DNA of 64,000 nucleotides, from the NCBI RefSeq assembly GCF_002135375.1, contig NZ_NEGH01000008.1, positions 1 through 64,000 of the forward strand. The letters are read 5' to 3'. Positions 27,116 to 36,074 of this stretch are shown in pieces. Position numbers and translations under genes: made by a program. Position 1 is the stretch's first letter. The number at the start of each line of letters is the position of its first letter. The notes under the pieces were generated by a model. The model was not told the DNA's origin. It searched no databases and saw nothing but the letters and a program-made list of their open reading frames with translations. Source of the DNA: Acinetobacter sp. ANC 4558 (lineage in GTDB: Bacteria > Pseudomonadota > Gammaproteobacteria > Pseudomonadales > Moraxellaceae).

Positions 27116-29314
27116 ATGAAATCTTTCCCTTCGAATAAAACTTTATTTCTGATCTCCACGCCTTTATTTTGTTCATATAGCTATGCGGTATCATCTGACA
27201 CTGTAACGAGTTTAGCGCCAATTATAGTACAGGCCGAAGATGACAATGATATCACTGAAAATAGTAAGAAATATAAAAGTAACAAATCATCTCAAGCAAC
27301 GAAAATGAATATTAGCTTACAAGAAACGCCTCAAACCGTTACTGTGATTACGCAACAAAGAATGCAAGACCAAGGATTAAACACGATTGCTGAAGTCATG
27401 CAACAAGTTCCTGGTGTTAGCGTTGGATATAATGACAGTGCGCGCCCTAATTATAATATTAGAGGTTTTTCTGTCGATAATATTCAAATTGATGGTATTT
27501 CATCCTCTTATTCTGGTGTCAGTGGCTCTGTCATTGCTATGCCTGTATTTGATACCGATATTTATGATCGTATTGAAGTATTAAGAGGGGTAAATGGTTT
27601 AAATACGGGGCTTGGAGAACCATCAGCAGCAATCAATATGATCCATAAAAGACCTACGCAGGAATTCAAAGCAGAAGTTGGTGCAAGTTACGATACATTT
27701 GATGGTCGAAGATTTACAGGTGATATATCAGGAGGTCTTTTAGCAAATGATAAACTCAATGGTCGTCTCATTGTGGCAAAATCTGATGGCGGAACGGGAA
27801 AAGACTATTATGATAAAAATACAAAATTAATTTCTGGTTCTTTAACTTCAGCGCTTACTGATAAAACTAACCTAACATTAGGTATAGATTATCAAGATGA
27901 TAACCCTCATGGCCTTGGTGGCGGGGTCCCTATTTTTTATAGTGATGGAAGTAAAACTAATTTTTCACCCAAAGATAACTTTGGTTCAATGAACTGGGTG
28001 AGATGGCAACGTAAATTACAGAATAATTATATTTATTTAGAACATAACTTTAATGAAAAATGGAAAGCAAAACTTTCATTTAATCGACAAGATTTAGATG
28101 CCTTTTCTAAAACGTCATATGCATATAATGGAAACTTAAATAAAGATGGTACAGGATTAAGTTATTCACATTGGGCATCGGAGGGAGATTTAAAACAAAA
28201 TACCTATGATTTAACAATCAATGGGCTATTTGATTTATTCAATCGAGAGCATCAGTTGGTCTTTGGATTTAATGGCTGGGATAGAGAAGCAAATGAATAT
28301 GGATTAAGTTTTCCTGCTTATTCAGCATCAAATGTCGTTAAGGATTTAGAGCATTTTTATGGCAATGCTTCTCCTGATTTTCACCCTGAACGTACTGGGG
28401 TAGATAAAACCACAGATACAAAAATGTTTGGTACTTTTATTAATACACGTTGGAATATTACAGATAATTTTAAGTTTTTCACGGGTGCACGTTTATCTGA
28501 TTGGAAAACCAAAACCAAGAACTATAACCAAGGTAAGTTTGTAAATATTACAGCGGATCAACAGCAAACTAGTATTGTCGTGCCCTATGTTGCTGCAACT
28601 TATAATATTCTTCCAAATAGTACCGTTTATACGAGTTATACAGAAATTTTTAAACCCCAGTCTAATTTAGATATTAATAATAATTTTTTAGATCCTGTTA
28701 CGGGGAGTAATACAGAATTAGGATTAAAAAATAGTTTTTTTGATCATCTCTTCGATGTAAATATCGCTGTTTTTTATACTAAGAAAAATAATGTTGCTGA
28801 ACAAGTTGCGGGTACTGGAGTCAATGGTATTGAAGCTCGCTATAGAGCAGTAAGCGGTGCAAGAACAAAGGGAATAGATTTTGAAGTATTAGGTCAACTG
28901 ACTGATGCTTGGACGCTTACTTTTGGATATACATATAATCAAACCAAAGATGCAAAGGGTGAAATAATTAATACAGCGAATCCAAAACAGATCGCTAAAT
29001 TAAATACTAATTATCAACTGAATGGTCAGCTTTCTGGATTAAGAGTTGGTGGTAGCATTAATTGGTATGGTTCAAGCTATGATTATATTAATATGGGGAC
29101 ACGCACAACACAAAATCTACTTAAAGCTGAACAGAAAAATTATGTTGTAGCAGGTTTATATGGTGCTTATGATATCAATGACAAAACTCGTATTTCACTA
29201 AATATCAATAATTTATTTAATGAGAAATACTATACTCGAATTATTGCAAGTTATAAAACAGGATATATGGGAGATGGACGATCTGCTGTATTAGCCCTAA
29301 ATTATAAATTTTAA
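27116..29314 (+). CDS. TonB-dependent siderophore receptor, FhuE/FpvA-like
   Basis: The 732-residue receptor has a signal peptide (MKSFPSNKTLFLISTPLFCSYSYAV) and a TonB box region (APIIVQAEDD). The plug is of FhuE/FpvA style: MNISLQETPQTVTVITQQRM, PNYNIRGFSVDNIQIDGI, IEVLRGVNGLNTGLGEPSAAINMIHKRPT. The barrel ends GRSAVLALNYKF. FhuE/FpvA relatives take up hydroxamate or mixed-type ferric siderophores. The Fur box directly upstream supports iron repression. No siderophore synthesis genes are present, so it may serve a xenosiderophore. Ligand is not known. Confidence 0.9.
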   Translation: MKSFPSNKTLFLISTPLFCSYSYAVSSDTVTSLAPIIVQAEDDNDITENSKKYKSNKSSQATKMNISLQETPQTVTVITQQRMQDQGLNTIAEVMQQVPGVSVGYNDSARPNYNIRGFSVDNIQIDGISSSYSGVSGSVIAMPVFDTDIYDRIEVLRGVNGLNTGLGEPSAAINMIHKRPTQEFKAEVGASYDTFDGRRFTGDISGGLLANDKLNGRLIVAKSDGGTGKDYYDKNTKLISGSLTSALTDKTNLTLGIDYQDDNPHGLGGGVPIFYSDGSKTNFSPKDNFGSMNWVRWQRKLQNNYIYLEHNFNEKWKAKLSFNRQDLDAFSKTSYAYNGNLNKDGTGLSYSHWASEGDLKQNTYDLTINGLFDLFNREHQLVFGFNGWDREANEYGLSFPAYSASNVVKDLEHFYGNASPDFHPERTGVDKTTDTKMFGTFINTRWNITDNFKFFTGARLSDWKTKTKNYNQGKFVNITADQQQTSIVVPYVAATYNILPNSTVYTSYTEIFKPQSNLDINNNFLDPVTGSNTELGLKNSFFDHLFDVNIAVFYTKKNNVAEQVAGTGVNGIEARYRAVSGARTKGIDFEVLGQLTDAWTLTFGYTYNQTKDAKGEIINTANPKQIAKLNTNYQLNGQLSGLRVGGSINWYGSSYDYINMGTRTTQNLLKAEQKNYVVAGLYGAYDINDKTRISLNINNLFNEKYYTRIIASYKTGYMGDGRSAVLALNYKF

Positions 29315-29413
29315 AATTATTTACAGGCTCATATTAAGTTTTGAATTGATCTAGAACATGGGAACCCTGCAAGGTTTCCTCTGACATGAGAATGCTTGGT
29401 ATTTATATTTCAT

Positions 29414-29449
29414 CGCCTATATATGATGGTCAAACCATCATATATAGCG
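29414..29449. repeat. Near-perfect long inverted repeat between convergent genes
   Basis: TATATATGATGGT (29418-29430) pairs perfectly with ACCATCATATATA (29434-29446) across a CAA loop. CGC/GCG extend the stem past one bulged C. There is no T tract on either side, so it is a hairpin of unproven role, possibly mRNA 3'-end protection or termination. Confidence 0.6.
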
Positions 29450-29521
29450 TTCATTTTCTAAAACATCATTCAATTCGTTTATCTTGTCTCTCTTTTGAAA
29501 TACCATCGAACAGCAATAACT

Positions 29522-30514
29522 CTAATCGCTTTTTAAGTGATTGACTGTTTCTAAAAATTGAATGATGTTTTGATTTATCTGTTCAGGTGCTTCTTGTTGT
29601 AACCAATGTCCTGCGTTAGGAATAACATGTGACGCATATAATTGCGGAACGAGTTTAGGCATTTCATCAATCATCTGTTGCATACCCGGCATAGACAAAC
29701 CTGTGTCATGCTCCCCCACCATATAAAGTGCAGGAACTTTAATCAATACATCATTAAATGCACCTTGCAACTCCCAATTTCGATCTAAATTTCGATAATA
29801 ATTTAAACCACCACGAAATCCCGACTGCTTAAATGACTGAACAAATACGTTAAAATCTTCTTGTGTTAACCACTGAGGTAAATTGTCTGGAATAGGCAGT
29901 GCGCCCAATAACCCATCTTTTTTCGAAAGCATGCTAAATGGATTGTGTGATTCTTCTTGATTATGATTTTGCGCTGATGATGCCCAATAATAAATTTTTC
30001 GAAGGCTCACAGCGACATCTTGTTCGAGTTCTTGTTCGGCAAGTTTAGGCTGAGAGAAATAAATTGTATAAAACCATGCTTGATCATTTTGAGGGAATAA
30101 CAGGCTAGGTAACATGGGTGCACGTCGCATAAATGGAACACCTAAAGCAACGACAGCATGAAAACGATCGGGTCTAACTTGTGCACATTGCCAAGCAATA
30201 TTTGCCCCCCAATCATTACCAATCACGACTGTTTGATCGATATTCAGTGCATCCAATAGCCCGACTAAATCACTTACAATATCTAAAATACAATAATGGC
30301 CCACATCTATAGGTCGATCACTTAAGCCATATCCTCTTAAATCAGGTGCAATTACACGATAACCCGCTTCAGATAAAGCCTCTATTTGATGACGCCATGA
30401 GTATGACGTTTCAGGAAAACCATGTAGAAGTAAAACTGAAGCCCCACTTCCCTTTTCTGTAACATGTAGACGAATAGTATTTGTTTCAACTACTGATTGA
30501 AGCAGATTTACCAT
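29522..30514 (-). CDS. Alpha/beta hydrolase of the epoxide hydrolase type
   Basis: The product is 330 residues from ATG 30514, chosen because GGAGAAAGG precedes it. A frame extending to 30595 would overlap the divergent regulator and adds a cysteine/arginine-rich stretch unlike the family. Motifs are HGFP at 31-34 (oxyanion hole), the nucleophile in GNDWGA with Asp101, and the general-base His in NAGHWLQQEAPE. An Asp nucleophile followed by Trp is the mark of soluble epoxide hydrolases and haloalkane dehalogenases. The HGFPE type points to epoxide hydrolase. A divergent Rrf2-family regulator 75 bp away may control it. Confidence 0.85.
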   Translation of the reverse strand: MVNLLQSVVETNTIRLHVTEKGSGASVLLLHGFPETSYSWRHQIEALSEAGYRVIAPDLRGYGLSDRPIDVGHYCILDIVSDLVGLLDALNIDQTVVIGNDWGANIAWQCAQVRPDRFHAVVALGVPFMRRAPMLPSLLFPQNDQAWFYTIYFSQPKLAEQELEQDVAVSLRKIYYWASSAQNHNQEESHNPFSMLSKKDGLLGALPIPDNLPQWLTQEDFNVFVQSFKQSGFRGGLNYYRNLDRNWELQGAFNDVLIKVPALYMVGEHDTGLSMPGMQQMIDEMPKLVPQLYASHVIPNAGHWLQQEAPEQINQNIIQFLETVNHLKSD

Positions 30515-30589
30515 TGCCTTTCTCCGAGATTTGCATTCGTGTGAACAATATCGTAACATCATAAGTAACGATTTAACAACATCAACGTA

Positions 30590-31030
30590 ATGCACTTAGA
30601 TACTAAATTTTCGAGACTATTACATGTCTTAATTCATATGCAATTAAGAGGTGGATCTACTACATCTGAAACCATTGCACAAATGCTACATACCAATCCC
30701 GCATTAGTTCGAAGAACAATGGCACCCCTGAGAAGAGCTGGATATATTAAATCGGAACGAGGACCAGGTGGTGGATGGACACTCTGTTGCAAGTTATCTG
30801 AGGTCACTGCCAAAGATATTTACATTGCACTTGACTACAAGGGGCTCTTCGCTTTAGGACTCTCCAATGATCATCCTGATTGCCCTGTTGAACGTTCTGT
30901 TAATCATTTATTAAGTAATGCAATGCAAAATGCTGAAACTGAATTTATTAAAACGCTAGAAAATGTGCACCTTTCAACATTAGCTGACCATATTCAGACA
31001 CGTGAAAATTTAACAAATGCTCAAAAATGA
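30590..31030 (+). CDS. Rrf2-family transcriptional regulator (first of two paralogues)
   Basis: The 146-residue protein has an N-terminal winged helix (SRLLHVLIHMQ, ETIAQMLHTNPALVRRTMAPLRRAGYI) and the Rrf2 wing GPGGGWTL. Classical Rrf2 members such as IscR or NsrR use three cysteines for an Fe-S cluster. Here the loop region has only one in HPDCPVE, so cluster binding by the usual set is unlikely, and a thiol or ligand sensor is more plausible (inference). It is divergent from the epoxide-hydrolase-like gene, which is its best target candidate. A paralogue with about 45% identity by eye is encoded at 48777-49202. Confidence 0.85.
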   Translation: MHLDTKFSRLLHVLIHMQLRGGSTTSETIAQMLHTNPALVRRTMAPLRRAGYIKSERGPGGGWTLCCKLSEVTAKDIYIALDYKGLFALGLSNDHPDCPVERSVNHLLSNAMQNAETEFIKTLENVHLSTLADHIQTRENLTNAQK

Positions 31031-31202
31031 AAAGTCAAAAACACTTTTAATACATTTAAGCTCAGACAAAGCTGATTCATTCAACGTATTCAAAACATGC
31101 ATAGCACCTTTTTATAGCAAACCTAAACTTTAGATTTACAAATCAATTTTGCATGAGAATTGATCAAATCATTAACGTTTAAAACTTATTTTATGTGTGC
31201 TA

Positions 31203-31226
31203 TATGTCACTATATCACTACATGAC
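31203..31226 (+). repeat. Three tandem 8-bp repeats upstream of the PhoX-like gene
   Basis: TATGTCAC, TATATCAC and TACATGAC follow one another without gaps, about 80 bp before the start codon. They resemble a degenerate direct-repeat operator. Pho boxes use 11-bp spacing of CTGTCAT, so this is not a standard one. Confidence 0.4.
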
Positions 31227-31303
31227 TTTAAAACTATTGTCATATTCCCCCACTATTTTGTTCAAGCGCTCTTCACATTACTAGAGGTTTTAGGACAAAT
31301 CAT

Positions 31304-33481
31304 ATGACCAATACACCATATAATGAAAATCAAGAATTAGATAATAACCACTCAAATAATATTCATTTTCGAGATATTTTAGATCAGCATATCACCCGTC
31401 GCAGCCTGATTGGTAAAACTGCAAGTGGGGCTGTTGCACTGACCGTTGTATCATCCTTAATCGGATGTGGTCATAATGATCCTTCTTCCAATAATCAGAA
31501 TATTCCAGAAACTCCCTCTCAACCCATCAAAAAGCCAGAAAAGCTCACATTTAAACTCGTTGCCAAAAATATCAATGATCTGGTCACTGTTCCTGAAGGA
31601 TATCAAGCACATGTCCTTTATGCTTTAGGAGATTCCATTCATCCTACTTTTACTGAGTGGGATGATCACAATATTCCAAGTGGTCCAAGCTTCCAATTTC
31701 GTGCAGGCGACTGTCATGATGGAATGAGTTATTTTGGATTAAACCCTACTACAAATCATTATGATGCAACAATCTCAGATCAAGGCTTGTTGGTCATGAA
31801 TCATGAATATATTAATCCAACTTTTCTACATCCTGTCGGACCAACCAGAGTCAATCTTCGTCGCCCTGAAGATGAAGTTATTCGTGAAATGAATGCACAT
31901 GGTGTTTCTATTATTCAAATTAAAAAAGACTCGAAAACCCAATCTGTTCATGTGGTTAAAAATTCAATTTTTAATCGACGTATTACAGCATCAACGGTTA
32001 TGGATTTAGCAGGTCCTGCATCAGGTTCTAGTTTATTAACAACAAAATATTCTCCTTCAGCCCAACAAACACGTGGTACACATAACAATTGTGGAAATGG
32101 TTATACACCTTGGGGAACTTACTTAACCACTGAAGAAAATTTCATGGGTTATTTTGCTCGCCATCGGGGAGATAACGTAAGAAGAACTGCTGCTGAAATT
32201 GTGGCATTAAATCGTTATGGTCTAAAAGATGGTGCTCATTCTCGTTATGGCTGGGAAACTGTAATTGGTGCTATTGAATCACAAGACTTATATGATCGCT
32301 GGTTAGCCAATGCATCTGGGAATACCCCAAATGAGGATTATCGCAATGGACCCAATACCTTTGGTTGGATTGTTGAAATTGATCCATTTGATCGCCGACA
32401 AAACCCCGTAAAACGAACTGCACTTGGTCGTTTCGCCCACGAAGATTGTCGCGCAAGTCGCGTAAAAGAAGATGATCATCTGGCATTTTATATGGGAGAT
32501 GATTCACGTGGTGAATATATCTATAAGTTTGTTTCAGATTACAAATGGAATAAACGTGATCTAAATGGTGGCTATGCTGCTGGTGATAAGTACATGAATC
32601 ATGGAAAACTCTATGTTGCTAAATTTAACGATGATGGTTCAGGTCAATGGCTTGAACTTACTCATGGGAAAAATGGACTCACCGACAACAACTCAACATA
32701 TCCTTTTAAATCACAAGCAGATGTTGTGACCTTTGCTCGTTTAGCTGCTGATAGTGTCGGAGCAACAAAAATGGATCGTCCAGAATGGGTTGCCGTCAAT
32801 CCTGAAAATGGAGAAATCTATGTCACTCTAACCAATAACTCGAACCGTGGAATAGCTTATCCTGTTAATGCTGCAAATCCACGTCACTATTCAAATACCA
32901 ATAGAAAAAAAGGCAATGTAAATGGTCATATTATTCGTTTCCGTGAAACAGGTGATACCACGACTGCTGAAAGTTTTCATTGGGATATTTACTTATTCGG
33001 TGCTGAGGCGGCAATGGCAAGCAATATTAATCTCTCAGGTTTGAATGATCACAATGATCTTTCCTCTCCAGATGGCATGTGGTTTGACCCTCGTGGCGTC
33101 TTATGGATTCAGACAGATGATAGTGCCTATACCGATGTCACAAACTGTATGATGCTTGCCGCCTTACCAGGCAAAGTTGGTGATGGTGCGAAAGCTATGA
33201 CCTCAGCCAATCAAGAAACAAGAGTTGGAGCAAAAGTCACAGATGAAAATTTAAGACGTTTTTTAACTGGCCCCAAAGAATGTGAAATAACAGGCGTCAC
33301 CATGACACCTGACTACAAGGCTATTTTTATTAATGTACAACATCCTGGTGAGGGCTCACGTACTTATAATGCTCCAACAAGCCATTGGCCAGCTTCACAG
33401 ACCAACCCATCGTCTACAGCACGCCCTCGTTCAGCAACGGTGGTGATTACTCGTAAAGATGGTGGAGTCATCGCAAGTTAA
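31304..33481 (+). CDS. PhoX-family (DUF839) phosphatase, Tat-exported probable lipoprotein
   Basis: The 725-residue protein opens with a Tat signal: Arg32-Arg33 in HITRRSLIGKT, then a hydrophobic stretch ending LIGC, a lipobox with Cys55. It should therefore be exported folded and lipid-anchored. Later blocks are typical of PhoX: GLLVMNHEYINPTFLH, THNNCGNGYTPWGTYLTTEENF, GRFAHEDCRASRVKEDDHLAFYMGDDSRGEYIYKF (cited in part: GRFAHEDC and YMGDDSRGEYIYKF), LSSPDGMWFDPRGVLWIQTDD. PhoX enzymes are Ca2+/Fe-dependent alkaline phosphatases. No canonical Pho box was found. A terminator at 33498 ends the unit. Substrate is assumed from family. Confidence 0.88.
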   Translation: MTNTPYNENQELDNNHSNNIHFRDILDQHITRRSLIGKTASGAVALTVVSSLIGCGHNDPSSNNQNIPETPSQPIKKPEKLTFKLVAKNINDLVTVPEGYQAHVLYALGDSIHPTFTEWDDHNIPSGPSFQFRAGDCHDGMSYFGLNPTTNHYDATISDQGLLVMNHEYINPTFLHPVGPTRVNLRRPEDEVIREMNAHGVSIIQIKKDSKTQSVHVVKNSIFNRRITASTVMDLAGPASGSSLLTTKYSPSAQQTRGTHNNCGNGYTPWGTYLTTEENFMGYFARHRGDNVRRTAAEIVALNRYGLKDGAHSRYGWETVIGAIESQDLYDRWLANASGNTPNEDYRNGPNTFGWIVEIDPFDRRQNPVKRTALGRFAHEDCRASRVKEDDHLAFYMGDDSRGEYIYKFVSDYKWNKRDLNGGYAAGDKYMNHGKLYVAKFNDDGSGQWLELTHGKNGLTDNNSTYPFKSQADVVTFARLAADSVGATKMDRPEWVAVNPENGEIYVTLTNNSNRGIAYPVNAANPRHYSNTNRKKGNVNGHIIRFRETGDTTTAESFHWDIYLFGAEAAMASNINLSGLNDHNDLSSPDGMWFDPRGVLWIQTDDSAYTDVTNCMMLAALPGKVGDGAKAMTSANQETRVGAKVTDENLRRFLTGPKECEITGVTMTPDYKAIFINVQHPGEGSRTYNAPTSHWPASQTNPSSTARPRSATVVITRKDGGVIAS

Positions 33482-33497
33482 ACTTTGCATAAATCAG

Positions 33498-33520
33498 TGC
33501 CAACTTATGTTGGCATTTTT
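33498..33520 (+). terminator. Terminator of the PhoX-like gene
   Basis: TGCCAAC (33498-33504) and GTTGGCA (33509-33515) form a 7-bp stem followed by TTTTT, converging on the NRDE gene stop. Confidence 0.8.
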
Positions 33521-34298
33521 AAGTTAAGGGTAATTGTATAAATTCAATATGATTTTTCAGCTCACCCTGTTGTATTTTTTCTTTCCATAGCCATTGCTGG
33601 TTTTGTAATCTTAAAAAGTTTGAACATCGTGTGCCATAATTCGGGCTTTGAATAAATGTTGAAGATAATAAGGCTTCCATCTCCTGAGAAATTCCAGTAT
33701 TGGGCAATAATTCAACAATTACCTTTCGCTCATCTTCTAAAATATCCCAAACTACACTATCTAAATCAATTTCAGTACCATGATGATGTTGTAATAATGG
33801 TAAAAATTCTTGAGTAAAACGTTTACGTAAATGTCGTGTCTTTTCCCAATGTTCAGTCATTAGCCCATTTGAAGTGACATATACACCCTTTGCTAAAACT
33901 TGAGGGGCTTCACCTCGATTACTCATATAAACTGCTTGCTGAGTATCTCCAATAAAAAGATTAAAACCTGCATATTCACACTGTGTTTTTTCCAATTCAT
34001 GTGCAAAACGAATAGGAGCTAAATCTGATTCTAAAAAGGCTTGAATTAAATGTCCACGCGATGTTTGATATAGTTTTTTATCATTTCCATCTCTAAAATT
34101 GGTCACTACCGCCCAACGTCCTGCTGGTGTAATCCCCATCCATGTACCACTAGACTGTAAGTCTTGCCCCGCAATAATGGGACTATTTTTCCAAATATGT
34201 AATGCGTTTGTTGGCCTATGGTAAAACTCATCACGGTTGGAAATTAAACACAATGGCATATCCGCAATAACCTGCCATGCAATCGCAACAATGCACAT
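33519..34298 (-). CDS. NRDE/TANGO2-family protein
   Basis: The product is 259 residues starting at ATG 34298, so that it begins MCIVAIAW with Cys2. This is the invariant start of the family, where Cys may act as an N-terminal nucleophile after Met removal. AGAGAG precedes at proper spacing, whereas a start at 34346 would bury Cys2. Other hallmarks are LISNRDEFYHRPT (the NRDE motif) and SGTWMGITPAGRWAVVTNFRD. Function in bacteria is unknown; the human homologue TANGO2 is linked to heme and lipid metabolism. It is divergent from lgt, sharing a 94-bp promoter region. Confidence 0.88.
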   Translation of the reverse strand: MCIVAIAWQVIADMPLCLISNRDEFYHRPTNALHIWKNSPIIAGQDLQSSGTWMGITPAGRWAVVTNFRDGNDKKLYQTSRGHLIQAFLESDLAPIRFAHELEKTQCEYAGFNLFIGDTQQAVYMSNRGEAPQVLAKGVYVTSNGLMTEHWEKTRHLRKRFTQEFLPLLQHHHGTEIDLDSVVWDILEDERKVIVELLPNTGISQEMEALLSSTFIQSPNYGTRCSNFLRLQNQQWLWKEKIQQGELKNHIEFIQLPLT

Positions 34299-34392
34299 AA
34301 AAACACTCTCTTTATCTTTACACATCGAATGTACAACATTTTTCATGATATTCAGCTAAAATCTATGCAAAACATAATCGGAAGGAACAGGA

Positions 34393-35205
34393 ATGCTGAA
34401 CTATCCCAATATCGATCCTATCGCGTTTGCGGTAGGGCCATTGCAAGTACACTGGTATGGCCTCATGTACTTATTGGCTTTTTTATTTGCATGGGGTTTA
34501 GCAACTTATAGAACCAAAAAACGAGAGGGTTGGACCTCAGAAATGGTGTCTGACTTAATTTTTTATGGTGCTTTAGGTGTCGTTGTTGGCGGCCGTATTG
34601 GCTATGTCTTCTTTTATGGATTTGATCAATTTCTTGAAAATCCACTCTGGTTATTCCAAGTCTGGACTGGCGGCATGAGTTTTCATGGTGGCTTTCTTGG
34701 CGTTATCGTTGCCATGTTATTTTGGTGTAAAAAGTATCAGAAAACTTGGTTCCAAACGTTAGACTTTATTGCGCCATGTGTTCCCACAGGACTCATGTTT
34801 GGTCGAATAGGAAACTTTATTGGTGGCGAACTTTATGGTCGTCCTGTAACTGATCCTAATTTTGCTTTAGGGATGATTTTTCCTACAGATCCACTACAGC
34901 TTGTACGCCATCCATCTCAACTTTACCAAGCATTAGGTGAAGGTTTAATTCTATTTATTGTCTTGTGGTGGTTCAGTTCTAAACCGCGCCCACGTTATGC
35001 AGTATCTGCATTATTTTTAATTGGCTATGGTCTTGCTCGTTTTGTTGTCGAGTTCTTCCGTGAGCCAGACAATGGTGAGTTGTTTATTTCATGGATGAGT
35101 AAAGGACAATTCCTTTCACTTCCAATGATTTTGGTTGGTTTATGGATGATGTGGTATGCCTATCATAAAAAAATCTATGATTGGGGTCCAATGAAGAATA
35201 GTTAA
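34393..35205 (+). CDS. lgt: Prolipoprotein diacylglyceryl transferase
   Basis: This 270-residue integral membrane enzyme transfers diacylglycerol from phosphatidylglycerol to the lipobox cysteine of prolipoproteins. Signatures are VHWYGLMYLLAF, GGRIGYVFFYG, SFHGGFLGVI (catalytic His region), and GRIGNFIGGELYGRP. Length and about seven helices match the family. GGAAGGAACAGGA precedes the ATG. In many gammaproteobacteria thyA follows lgt; here a terminator and two unknown membrane genes follow instead. Confidence 0.97.
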   Translation: MLNYPNIDPIAFAVGPLQVHWYGLMYLLAFLFAWGLATYRTKKREGWTSEMVSDLIFYGALGVVVGGRIGYVFFYGFDQFLENPLWLFQVWTGGMSFHGGFLGVIVAMLFWCKKYQKTWFQTLDFIAPCVPTGLMFGRIGNFIGGELYGRPVTDPNFALGMIFPTDPLQLVRHPSQLYQALGEGLILFIVLWWFSSKPRPRYAVSALFLIGYGLARFVVEFFREPDNGELFISWMSKGQFLSLPMILVGLWMMWYAYHKKIYDWGPMKNS

Positions 35206-35229
35206 ATCACAGGCTGGATTATTCATTTT

Positions 35230-35256
35230 AAAGCGAGATAGATGTCTCGCTTTTTT
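35230..35256 (+). terminator. lgt terminator
   Basis: AAAGCGAGA (35230-35238) and TCTCGCTTT (35245-35253) form a 9-bp stem followed by TTTTATT. Confidence 0.9.
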
Positions 35257-35310
35257 ATTCGTAAATTATGTTAAAGTTTCTATTATTCATTTTCTTAGAT
35301 CTACGAAAAA

Positions 35311-35697
35311 ATGCTAGAGTTTTGGTTCAATCCTCAAATTACTTTATTAAAGAAATTAATGCTTTTGAGCTTAATTTTGGTTGTCACTATAGCACTTTAT
35401 CTCAAGCAAGCATTGCCTCTTAATACAATTTTTATGTTTGCAGGAACTGGCATCCTTTTTTTAATTTGTAGATACAGTAAACTCAAGTTTGCAATGAAAA
35501 ATCCAACGGGTTTACTTTATCGCCTACTCACCTGGATTCCTATTGCACTTTTACTGGCTCTGATTTTCATGCAGATGCAAAATGGTGAAATTTTAATTTC
35601 AGGAGCTCAAGGGATTGGCTTTATGGCACTGGCTATTTGTATATTTTCACCATTTTCCTTATTCCCAAATCATTCAAACCAAAGTCACTCAAAATGA
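35311..35697 (+). CDS. Small four-helix membrane protein A, unknown family
   Basis: The product is 128 residues. Two hydrophobic helices (LMLLSLILVVTIALYLKQ; TIFMFAGTGILFLIC) precede a basic loop (RYSKLKFAMKNPTGLLYR), then come two more (WIPIALLLALIFMQMQ; GAQGIGFMALAICIF). I do not recognise a family. Its stop overlaps the next start as ATGA, and the neighbour has the same layout (FWF/YWY start, basic mid-loop, NGE-IL/IGRLYL turn, GIGF/VGFTLIGF last helix). The two look like a diverged tandem duplication. A conventional ribosome site is weak. Confidence 0.72.
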   Translation: MLEFWFNPQITLLKKLMLLSLILVVTIALYLKQALPLNTIFMFAGTGILFLICRYSKLKFAMKNPTGLLYRLLTWIPIALLLALIFMQMQNGEILISGAQGIGFMALAICIFSPFSLFPNHSNQSHSK

Positions 35698-36074
35698 TCA
35701 TGAATTATTGGTATTCTGAGCGTTGCACAAGACAAATCAAATTCATCGTCTGTATTGTTGTCTGTAGCATGATTTTTTTAAGTTCTAAAGAGTTTAATCT
35801 ATCTTCTTTACACATTATATTTGCACTCTGTTTAGGTAGCAGTTATCACTTTATATATCAATTGAAACAAAAATTAAGCCTCAATCACTCCTACAAAACT
35901 GGAATGAATATGCTATTTTTTATGCTACCTCTAGCGGCTTTGATTGCTTTAGTCATTTCACTGCCCTCAATAGGACGATTGTATTTAATGATTCAAACCG
36001 TTGGATTTACACTCATTGGGTTTTTCTTGGTCTCAATTTATGCCTATCGATCAAAGAAATCTGACATAATTTAA
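35694..36074 (+). CDS. Small four-helix membrane protein B, related to protein A
   Basis: The product is 126 residues starting at the ATG that overlaps the previous stop (ATGA, 35694-35697), which implies translational coupling. An upstream in-frame ATG inside gene A is less likely. Hydrophobic segments run at about residues 16-33, 37-55, 70-90 and 98-118, with a lysine-rich loop after the second helix. Similarity to protein A is seen by eye only. Its last four bases overlap the convergent hydrolase gene (36071). Possible roles include an immunity or envelope factor for that hydrolase, but this is speculation from position. Confidence 0.7.
   Translation: MIMNYWYSERCTRQIKFIVCIVVCSMIFLSSKEFNLSSLHIIFALCLGSSYHFIYQLKQKLSLNHSYKTGMNMLFFMLPLAALIALVISLPSIGRLYLMIQTVGFTLIGFFLVSIYAYRSKKSDII

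Noticed and set aside
31031..31303. Canonical Pho box before the PhoX-like gene
   Set aside because: TGTCA-like pieces exist, but not as 7-mers with 4-bp spacing.
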